Positions 57,624 to 64,000 of a DNA stretch of 64,000 nucleotides are shown piece by piece. Source of the stretch: Labrenzia sp. VG12. Its GTDB lineage: Bacteria > Pseudomonadota > Alphaproteobacteria > Rhizobiales > Stappiaceae. The DNA lies in assembly GCF_002237595.1 (NCBI RefSeq), contig NZ_CP022529.1, positions 5,548,001-5,612,000 on the forward strand, in the 5' to 3' direction. Numbering within the stretch: position 1 is the first letter of the stretch; every line of letters starts with the position of its first letter. A program made the translations under genes and the position numbers. The notes beneath the pieces were generated by a model. That model was not told the DNA's origin. It did not search any database and saw nothing but the letters and a program-made list of their open reading frames with translations.

Positions 57624-60600
57624 ATGAAGTTTTCGAAACTCCGCATTGTCGGTTTCAAATCCTTCGTTGAACCGATGGAGTTCATCATCGGCAACGGCTT
57701 GACAGGTGTGGTCGGGCCGAACGGTTGCGGCAAGTCCAACCTTGTCGAGGCCCTGCGCTGGGTGATGGGGGAAAACTCCTACAAGAACATGCGTGCGTCC
57801 GGCATGGACGACGTGATTTTTTCCGGCAGCCTCAACCGTCCGGCCCGTAACACGGCCGAAGTCACGCTGTTCCTGGAAAACCAGGACCGGACGGCTCCCG
57901 CCGCTTTCAACGATGCCGACGCGCTGGAGGTCAGCCGGCGGATCGAGCGCGAGCAGGGCTCCAACTACAAGATCAATGCCCGGGACGTGCGTGCGCGTGA
58001 CGTGCAGCTGCTGTTTGCCGACGCCTCGACAGGGGCCCGGTCGCCGGCGATGGTCCGTCAGGGCCAGATCGGTGAGCTGATTGCCGCCAAGCCGACATCG
58101 CGGCGTCAGATCCTGGAAGAGGCCGCCGGCATTTCCGGTCTGCATTCGCGCCGGCACGAGGCCGAAATCAGGTTGCGCGCCGCCGAGCAGAACCTGGAGC
58201 GCCTGGAAGATGTCCTCGTGCAGATCGATGGCCAGCTGGACAATCTGAAACGGCAGTCGCGTCAGGCTACCCGCTACCGGAATCTCTCCTCCGAGATCAG
58301 GGCGGCGGAAGCCTCGATCCTCTACATTCGCTGGACGGAAGCGCGCGACGCGCTTGGGACAGCAGAAGGTCAATTCGCCGAGGCGCAGAAACAGGTCAAC
58401 GAGGCAACGGCGCTGCAGGCCGAAAGTGCCCGCGTGCAGGCAATCGCCGCCCACAAGCTGCCGGAACTGCGTGACGAGGCTGCCAAGGCCGGCGCCGCCC
58501 TGCAGCGACTGGTAATTGCCCGCAACGAACTCGATGCCGAAGAGCGCAGGGTCAAGGAGCGGTTGCAGGACCTCGAACGGCGGCTGGTGCAGCTGGCCGA
58601 GGATGTGCGCCGCGAACAGAGCATGGTCTCGGAGAATGACGAGGTGCTGGAACGGCTCTCGGAAGAACGCGCCGAGCTGCTTGAAGAAAACGAAATGGTG
58701 CAGGAGCGTACCGAGACCGCACGCGAAAAGGTCGCCGAGGCGGAGGAGACGGTGCGCGGACTGGAGACCCGTCTGTCGGATCTCACTGCAGCCGAGGCTC
58801 GTGCAAACGCTGAGCGCAGGCAGCTGGAGCGGGCCGTGGCCGAAAGCCGCCAGCGCGCCGACCGGCTGGTCGCCCAGGCCCAGGAGGCCCAGCAGGCCTT
58901 GAACGATCTTGCCGCCCAGATGACGGATCAGGACGGCGTCTCGGAAAATCGTGAAGCGCTGGAACTGGCCGAGGAGGCCCTGACCGAGGCCGAAGCTGCG
59001 GCCGAAGAGGCGGAAACGGCAACTCTCGAAGCGCGGGAAAGCGAACAGGCTGCGCGCGGCCCCTTGAGCGATGCAAAGCAGGTCCTGCAAGGGTTGGAGA
59101 CTGAAGCGCGCACTCTGGAACAGGTACTGAACGTTCATGCCGACCAGGACCATACGCCGGTCGTGGAGCAGGTGCGGGTCGAGCCCGGCTACGAAACGGC
59201 CCTCGGTGCCGCGCTTGGCGAGGACCTCGACGCGTCGCTAGAACAGGCTGCCGCCGTCAAGTGGGGCAGCAGCTTGCCACATGGGAGCGACCCGGCCCTG
59301 CCGGATGGCGTGCCCATGCTGGCTGACCGTGTCGAAGCGCCGACAGAGCTTACACGCCGGCTGCGGCAGATCGGGCTGGTCTCGCAGGATGCGGGTCCGG
59401 GTCTGCGGGCGTCTCTGCAGCCCGGGCAGTGTCTTGTATCCCGGGAAGGCGACCTGTGGCGCTGGGACGGGTTTGTCGTTGCCGCCAACGCTCCGACACC
59501 TGCGGCACAACGGCTAGCCCAGAAAAACCGGCTGGCGGAGCTTGCCGAGGAAATCGAGACGGCAAGGCAAAAAGTGTTGGACCAGGGGCAGGTTCTGGAA
59601 GCAGCCGCAGCGGCCGTTCGCCAGGCGGTGGAGCACGAACAGATTGCGCGCGGCAAGGTGCGTGACGGCCAGCGGCGCACGTCGGCCGTGCGCGAAGCGC
59701 TCGCGGCCGCTGAGCGGGCAGCGTCCCAGATCGCAGCCAGGAAGGAAGCGGCCCAGGACAGGGCAGGGCGCCTTGGCGAGGAGGCGGAACTTGCGCGCGA
59801 ACAGGTGCTGGAGGCAGAGGCTCTGCTGGAAGAGGCACCCGATGCTACGAACTTTCGCGACCAGATCGAGGCCTTGCAAGGGGATGTTGCGGCCGCGCGC
59901 AGCGCCTTGGCAGAGGCGCGCGCGGTCTCCGAAGGCCTGACACGCGAACAGCAGATGCGCGACCGCCGCCTGGAAGCGATCGCACGCGAATATGACAGCT
60001 GGAAAACCCGGGCCGCCAATGCCGCGCAGCAGATTTCCATCCTGAAAGAGCGTCAGGAGGAAGCCGAGGAAGAGCGGGCCGAGCTGATCGAGGCGCCGGA
60101 AGATATCGAGCTCAAGCGCCGGGAGCTGTTTTCCGCAATTGCCAAGGCGGAAGAAACAAAGAAGGAAAGGGACGACCGCCTGTCCCAGGCTGAGCTCGAT
60201 CTTTCGGATGTCGACCGCGCGGCCAAGGCGGCGATGGAAGCCATGGCCGGCGCACGCGAACAGAAGATCAGGGCGGAAGAACGGCTCGAAGCAGCCCGGG
60301 CGCGCAAGGGCGACCTGGAACGGCGCATCGATGAAGACCTGGAAGTCTCGGTCGCAGCGCTGCCCGAGATTGCCGGCCTCAAGGAAGGCGCGCCTCTGCC
60401 CGACCCGGAAGCCATGGAACGCAAGCTGGAGCGGCTCAAGGCGGAACGGGAGCGTCTTGGCGGGGTCAACCTGCGCGCTGAGGAAGAGCTGCGGGAGATC
60501 GACGAGCAGAAAACCACGCTCACGTCGGAACGGGACGACCTGATCGAGGCGATTCGCAGACTGCGCACCGGCATCTCCAACCTCAACCGCGAGGCGCGCG

Positions 60601-61082
60601 AGCGCCTGCTGGCCTCCTTTGAGGTGGTCAATGGCCACTTCCAGAGGCTGTTCACGCATCTTTTCGGTGGCGGCACAGCGGAGCTTCAGCTGGTCGACAG
60701 CGACGATCCCCTGGATGCCGGTCTCGAAATCATTGCCCGCCCGCCCGGCAAGAAGCCGCAGACCATGACGCTGCTGTCCGGCGGCGAGCAGGCGCTGACG
60801 GCCATGTCGTTGATCTTCGCGGTGTTTTTGACGAATCCGGCCCCGATCTGCGTGCTTGACGAGGTCGATGCACCGCTCGACGACGCCAATGTGGAGCGCT
60901 ATTGCGACCTTCTGGACGAGATGGCCGCGAGCACGGAAACGCGGTTCGTGGTCATCACGCACAATCCGATCACCATGGCGCGCATGAACCGCCTGTTCGG
61001 TGTAACCATGGCCGAAAGGGGCGTTTCGCAGCTCGTTTCGGTGGATTTGGAGACGGCGGAACGATTCCGCGAAACCGGTTAG
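57624..61082 (+). CDS. smc: chromosome segregation ATPase SMC
   Basis: A 1152-residue condensin core. The N-terminal ATPase half has Walker A GPNGCGKSN (31-39). Long coiled coils (about 170-500 and 680-930) surround a hinge (about 510-650). The C-terminal half has the signature LLSGGEQ (1050-1056) and Walker B VLDEVDAPLDD (Asp1079, Glu1080). It compacts and segregates the chromosome with ScpA/ScpB, whose genes are not in the window. ATG 57624. The 216 bases after it hold the atp promoter. Confidence 0.97.
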   Translation: MKFSKLRIVGFKSFVEPMEFIIGNGLTGVVGPNGCGKSNLVEALRWVMGENSYKNMRASGMDDVIFSGSLNRPARNTAEVTLFLENQDRTAPAAFNDADALEVSRRIEREQGSNYKINARDVRARDVQLLFADASTGARSPAMVRQGQIGELIAAKPTSRRQILEEAAGISGLHSRRHEAEIRLRAAEQNLERLEDVLVQIDGQLDNLKRQSRQATRYRNLSSEIRAAEASILYIRWTEARDALGTAEGQFAEAQKQVNEATALQAESARVQAIAAHKLPELRDEAAKAGAALQRLVIARNELDAEERRVKERLQDLERRLVQLAEDVRREQSMVSENDEVLERLSEERAELLEENEMVQERTETAREKVAEAEETVRGLETRLSDLTAAEARANAERRQLERAVAESRQRADRLVAQAQEAQQALNDLAAQMTDQDGVSENREALELAEEALTEAEAAAEEAETATLEARESEQAARGPLSDAKQVLQGLETEARTLEQVLNVHADQDHTPVVEQVRVEPGYETALGAALGEDLDASLEQAAAVKWGSSLPHGSDPALPDGVPMLADRVEAPTELTRRLRQIGLVSQDAGPGLRASLQPGQCLVSREGDLWRWDGFVVAANAPTPAAQRLAQKNRLAELAEEIETARQKVLDQGQVLEAAAAAVRQAVEHEQIARGKVRDGQRRTSAVREALAAAERAASQIAARKEAAQDRAGRLGEEAELAREQVLEAEALLEEAPDATNFRDQIEALQGDVAAARSALAEARAVSEGLTREQQMRDRRLEAIAREYDSWKTRAANAAQQISILKERQEEAEEERAELIEAPEDIELKRRELFSAIAKAEETKKERDDRLSQAELDLSDVDRAAKAAMEAMAGAREQKIRAEERLEAARARKGDLERRIDEDLEVSVAALPEIAGLKEGAPLPDPEAMERKLERLKAERERLGGVNLRAEEELREIDEQKTTLTSERDDLIEAIRRLRTGISNLNREARERLLASFEVVNGHFQRLFTHLFGGGTAELQLVDSDDPLDAGLEIIARPPGKKPQTMTLLSGGEQALTAMSLIFAVFLTNPAPICVLDEVDAPLDDANVERYCDLLDEMAASTETRFVVITHNPITMARMNRLFGVTMAERGVSQLVSVDLETAERFRETG

Positions 61083-61207
61083 CCGGTGGCCCGGAACGCA
61101 TCTGGTGCGGCACTGCGGCGAAAAGCTTATGCAACTTAGGTCTCGCCGAATCTGTATAAGCGAAAAAAGATAAATAAAATCAAAAACTTATTGTTTCCTT
61201 AAGGCTT

Positions 61208-61236
61208 CTTGACACGGCAGGGGGCGCCGACTATGG
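61208..61236 (+). promoter_or_regulatory. promoter of the F0 ATP synthase operon
   Basis: TTGACA (61208-61213), a 17-base spacer and TATGGT (61231-61236; 4 of 6). It follows an AT-rich stretch (61160-61200) that could serve as an UP element and lies 63 bases before atpI. Confidence 0.7.
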
Positions 61237-61298
61237 TGCGCGCGGCTTACGGGGCTCCCTGTTGTTGGATCTGACATGTCGGCGCGGGCTGAGGACGA

Positions 61299-61688
61299 AT
61301 GAACATGTCTTCGCAAAACGGCGATGATGAAGATCGGGTTGGTGCCCCGGAAGCGGGTCTGTCGGAACGGCGGGCTCAATTGAACCGGAAGCTTGACGAC
61401 TTCAAGGCGGTGGAAGAAAAAGCCGCGAAGAAATCGCAAAGCACCTCATCCGGATATGCGCAGGCCATGAAGCTCTCGTCGGAGTTCATTGCAGGCATTC
61501 TGGTGGGGGCCGGGATTGGTTGGGTTGCCGACCAGTGGCTGGGGACAGCGCCATTCGGGCTGATTGTCTTCTTGTTGCTGGGCTTTGCGGCCGGTGTCTT
61601 GAATGTTCTGCGCTCGGCCGGTGTCGTCGAGCAGCCGGACGCCAAGATCCTGAGCCAAAAAGACGATCTGGACGACAGACCGGACTAG
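61299..61688 (+). CDS. atpI: ATP synthase assembly protein AtpI
   Basis: A 129-residue membrane protein with a charged N-terminal region and two helices (about 60-80 and 86-108): GYAQAMKLSSEFIAGILVGAGIGW and FGLIVFLLLGFAAGVLNVLR. AtpI helps assemble the c-ring. Start ATG 61299, with ATG 61305 possible. First gene of the F0 operon. Confidence 0.92.
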   Translation: MNMSSQNGDDEDRVGAPEAGLSERRAQLNRKLDDFKAVEEKAAKKSQSTSSGYAQAMKLSSEFIAGILVGAGIGWVADQWLGTAPFGLIVFLLLGFAAGVLNVLRSAGVVEQPDAKILSQKDDLDDRPD

Positions 61689-61742
61689 AATTTGTCGCGC
61701 CCCAGGGCGCAGCGATTGTGAACGAGCGAAGAAGGCTGGCCG

Positions 61743-62492
61743 GTGGCGAACGATCCGATCCAACAGTTTCAAATCCAGACGATTTTTCCGATTGAAGTCG
61801 GAGGCGTGGATTTTTCTTTCACCAATGCTTCGCTGTTCATGGTTTTGACCGTGGCAGCGACGTCTGCATTTCTGATCTTCTCGACCAGCGGCCGTGGCCT
61901 CGTGCCGACCCGCGTGCAGTCGGTCTCGGAAATGATGTATGAGTTCATAGCAAGTACCTTACGAGATGCGACAGGGACGGACGGGATGAGGTTCTTCCCC
62001 CTTGTCTTCTCCCTGTTCATGTTCGTGCTTGTTGCAAACCTCTTCGGGATGTTCCCGTATTTCTTCACGGTTACCAGCCATATCATCGTGACGTTCGCGC
62101 TTGCGATGCTGGTGATCTCGACCGTGATCCTCTACGGCTTCTATCGTCATGGACTTAAGTTCCTGAAGCTGTTCGTGCCGCATGGCGTTCCCGCAGCGCT
62201 GATCCCGCTCGTGACCCTGATCGAGGTTATCTCGTTCCTGTCCCGTCCGATCAGCCTGTCCGTACGTCTCTTCGCCAACATGCTGGCCGGTCACATCACT
62301 CTCAAGGTCTTCTCCGGCTTTGTCGTCAGCCTCGGCGCCATGGGCGCGGTCGGCTTCGTCGGCGCGGCTCTGCCGCTGGCCATGACGGTCGCCCTGACGG
62401 CGCTGGAATTCCTTGTCGCGTTCCTGCAGGCCTACGTCTTTGCCGTTCTGACCTGCATGTATCTGAACGACGCCGTTCATCCTTCACACTAA
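61743..62492 (+). CDS. atpB: F0F1 ATP synthase subunit a
   Basis: The stator channel subunit for proton passage, 249 residues with five to six helices. The essential arginine is Arg175 in SVRLFANMLAGH. FMFVLVANLFGMFPYFFT and EFLVAFLQAYVFAVLTCMYLND are also conserved. It starts at GTG 61743. Works with the c-ring encoded next. Confidence 0.97.
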   Translation: MANDPIQQFQIQTIFPIEVGGVDFSFTNASLFMVLTVAATSAFLIFSTSGRGLVPTRVQSVSEMMYEFIASTLRDATGTDGMRFFPLVFSLFMFVLVANLFGMFPYFFTVTSHIIVTFALAMLVISTVILYGFYRHGLKFLKLFVPHGVPAALIPLVTLIEVISFLSRPISLSVRLFANMLAGHITLKVFSGFVVSLGAMGAVGFVGAALPLAMTVALTALEFLVAFLQAYVFAVLTCMYLNDAVHPSH

Positions 62493-62564
62493 GGATCTAT
62501 CCAATCACGCGGCCATGAGCGCCGTATGTGAGAAATCTGCAAACACCATCTAGGAGCACGTGTC

Positions 62565-62789
62565 ATGGAAGCAGAAGCAGCAAAATACATCGGTGCAGGT
62601 ATCGCATGTCTCGGCATGGGCGGCGCCGGCATCGGCCTCGGCACCATCTTCGGTAACTACCTCGCTGGCGCTCTGCGCAACCCGTCCGCAGCTGATGGCC
62701 AGTTCGGCCGCCTGATCTTCGGCTTCGCCGTGACGGAAGCTCTGGGCATCTTCTCCCTTCTGATCGCCTTCCTCATCCTGTTCGCTTAA
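62565..62789 (+). CDS. atpE: F0F1 ATP synthase subunit c
   Basis: The proteolipid rotor subunit, 74 residues forming two helices joined by the polar loop RNPSA. The proton carrier is Glu58 in FAVTEALG. The first helix has the glycine-rich packing motif GAGIGLG. There is no sodium-binding signature, so it is a proton-driven enzyme. Confidence 0.97.
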   Translation: MEAEAAKYIGAGIACLGMGGAGIGLGTIFGNYLAGALRNPSAADGQFGRLIFGFAVTEALGIFSLLIAFLILFA

Positions 62790-62867
62790 TCGCTTTTCCG
62801 AAGCGACAATTGATGCGACTCCGGTGGCGGCGCCAAGCGCCGCCTAGCCGGATTTAGGAGACAGGAA

Positions 62868-63407
62868 ATGGCAGGCACGACCACAGAAGGCATCGAAGTA
62901 GCGGCCGCAGAACACGGCGTCGGCTTTCCGCCGTTTGACGCCACAACGTTTGCGTCGCAGCTGTTCTGGCTCGTCATCACCTTCGCCGTGTTCTACTGGA
63001 TCATGAAAAACGTGGCCATGCCGCGGATTGCAGGGATCCTGGAAGACCGTAAGGACCGCATTGCCGGTGACTTGTCCGAAGCCAACCGGCTGAAGGATGA
63101 GACCGATGCGGCGATCGCGGCCTACGAACAGGCTCTGGCCGAAGCTCGCAACAAGGCGCATGGCATTGCCCATGACACGCGGGCCAAGCTGAAGGCGGAC
63201 CACGAGACCCGCCGCGAAAAGGCCGAAGCCGACCTTGGTGAAAAGCTGAAGGCAGCCGAAGCTCATATTGCCGGGATCAAGACCGAAGCTCTTTCTCAGA
63301 TCGAGGAAATTGCCGGAGACACCACCTCAGCGCTCGTCGAGCAGCTGATGGGCAAGGCTCCGACCAAGACCGATCTGACCAAGGCGCTGAAGTCGGCGAT
63401 GAACTGA
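62868..63407 (+). CDS. atpG: F0F1 ATP synthase subunit b'
   Basis: The second, diverged b subunit (b') found in alphaproteobacteria and cyanobacteria, 179 residues. One membrane helix (about 38-58, LFWLVITFAVFYWIMK) is followed by a long charged coiled coil that forms the peripheral stalk with subunit b. GGAGACAGG precedes the ATG. It follows atpE by 78 bases. Confidence 0.92.
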   Translation: MAGTTTEGIEVAAAEHGVGFPPFDATTFASQLFWLVITFAVFYWIMKNVAMPRIAGILEDRKDRIAGDLSEANRLKDETDAAIAAYEQALAEARNKAHGIAHDTRAKLKADHETRREKAEADLGEKLKAAEAHIAGIKTEALSQIEEIAGDTTSALVEQLMGKAPTKTDLTKALKSAMN

Positions 63408-63417
63408 GGAGACGATC

Positions 63418-63897
63418 ATGGACGCAACATTTTGGGCCCTGGTCGGTCTCGTTCTCTTCTTCGCCCTGCTGATCTACCTCAAGGTACCTGGCAAGATCGG
63501 CGGTTCGCTGGACAACCGCGCTGACGCGATCCGCAAGGAACTGGAAGACGCACGCAAGATGCGTGAAGAAGCCCAGGCTCTCTTGTCGGACTATCAGCGC
63601 AAGCGTCACGAGGCCGAAGGTGAGGCGGAAGCCATCATCGCGGAAGCCAACTCGGAAGCCGAGCGCCTGACGGTGGAAACCAACAAGGCTCTTGAAGAGA
63701 TGATTGCACGCCGGACCAAGGCGGCAGAGGAAAAGATCGCGCAGGCGGAAACCCAGGCCATTGCCGAGGTTCGCGCCAAGGCCGCGGACATCGCGGTTGC
63801 TGCGGCTGAGCACATCCTCTCGGCCAAGGTCAAGGACAAGGTTGCAGACGACATTCTCGCCAAGAGCATTGCTCAGGTGAAGGATCGGCTGAACTGA
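63418..63897 (+). CDS. atpF: F0F1 ATP synthase subunit b
   Basis: Peripheral-stalk subunit b, 159 residues: a membrane helix at about 4-23 (FWALVGLVLFFALLIYL) and a long Ala/Glu/Lys-rich coiled coil (35-150). It begins 10 bases after atpG, with GAGGAG before the ATG. The F1 genes are not here, as is usual in this order, where F0 and F1 form separate operons. Confidence 0.96.
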   Translation: MDATFWALVGLVLFFALLIYLKVPGKIGGSLDNRADAIRKELEDARKMREEAQALLSDYQRKRHEAEGEAEAIIAEANSEAERLTVETNKALEEMIARRTKAAEEKIAQAETQAIAEVRAKAADIAVAAAEHILSAKVKDKVADDILAKSIAQVKDRLN

Positions 63898-63922
63898 TCT
63901 TCGCTTCTTTGCTGAATATCTG

Positions 63923-63950
63923 AAAAAGCGGCCTTCCAGGCCGCTTTTTT
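63923..63950 (+). terminator. terminator of the F0 operon
   Basis: AAAAAGCGGCC-TTCCA-GGCCGCTTTTTT hairpin with T-run, 26 bases beyond atpF. The last 50 bases of the window show no supported gene. Confidence 0.92.
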
Positions 63951-64000
63951 TGTATGAAGACATGTCACTGACCGAAACGATCAAGAGGAAAACTTGGTAG

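Noticed and set aside
56772..59153. A 793-codon minus-strand open frame across dsbA and the start of smc
   Set aside because: It overlaps two confident genes antisense and its composition is that of a reverse complement of coding DNA.
63962..64000. A 12-codon open frame (MSLTETIKRKTW) at the window end
   Set aside because: Too short, after the terminator, with no ribosome site and no supporting context.
1..64000. CRISPR array, prophage or complete insertion sequence
   Set aside because: No regularly spaced direct repeats, no transposase, integrase or phage structural genes. Only the MITE-like copies suggest mobility.

Overview
This is about 64 kb of GC-rich chromosome from an alphaproteobacterium, most likely of the order Hyphomicrobiales (Rhizobiales). 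The evidence is a CcrM-type GANTC methylase, paired b' and b subunits in an F0 operon, the cta order C-D-B-F-G-E, an Irr-type palindrome upstream of bacterioferritin, an IalB-family protein and an alpha-type homoserine kinase. A marine Stappiaceae genus (Roseibium/Labrenzia) fits the gene set, but that is inference. Most of the window is core housekeeping DNA. I see no rRNA, tRNA, CRISPR array, phage or full insertion sequence.

Layout. 1-5.2 kb: lipid A genes (waaA, cut by the window edge and carrying a one-base frameshift; lpxK), DUF2093, a small Cys-containing protein, tldD and a HAD hydrolase. 5.4-15 kb: a CPA2 cation antiporter, an IalB protein, then the aa3 cytochrome oxidase operon ctaC-D-B-F-G-E-DUF983-surf1, including a 54-residue ctaF. 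15-24 kb: peroxiredoxin, a DsbD N-domain protein, YqgE, thrC, an M16 peptidase, a GNAT acetyltransferase and a membrane GGDEF/EAL protein with a degenerate GGDEF motif. 24.3-27.8 kb, minus strand: lipid kinase, rnhA, thrB and ispH. 28-34.4 kb: a lipoprotein, then a tandem glycine riboswitch driving gcvT-gcvH-osmC-gcvPA-(79-residue unknown)-gcvPB.

34.5-43 kb is a detoxification and regulation stretch: two MarR-family regulators and an HxlR-family one, each with palindromic operators nearby, an anchored isochorismatase fold, two GSTs, a hemerythrin, a tautomerase, an NTF2-like protein and an alpha/beta hydrolase. Between hemerythrin and tyrS lies what looks like a Tyr/Phe-codon leader peptide and attenuator for tyrS. 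43-48 kb: an aldehyde dehydrogenase with its GAF-HTH regulator and two matching 18-bp operators, then ccrM and tag. 48-54.4 kb: part of an amino-acid ABC transporter, AMP nucleosidase, bacterioferritin with an Irr-type box, a fasciclin protein, a PiuC-type dioxygenase and a DUF6869-like protein. 54.8-64 kb: mutY, DUF721/DciA-like, a Tat-exported DsbA, smc and the F0 ATP synthase operon atpI-B-E-F'-F.

Two repeat families run through the intergenic DNA. One is a 271-bp MITE-like element with 33-bp terminal inverted repeats, present twice in opposite orientation (23.9 and 54.4 kb). The other is a set of mosaic palindromes bounded by GTCAYCCC...GTGAC-type ends, found at six places; one copy lies inside the gcv operon. 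The observations most worth following are the tyrS leader attenuator, the 79-residue protein wedged between gcvPA and gcvPB, the MITE pair, and the GAF-HTH regulator with its paired operators.
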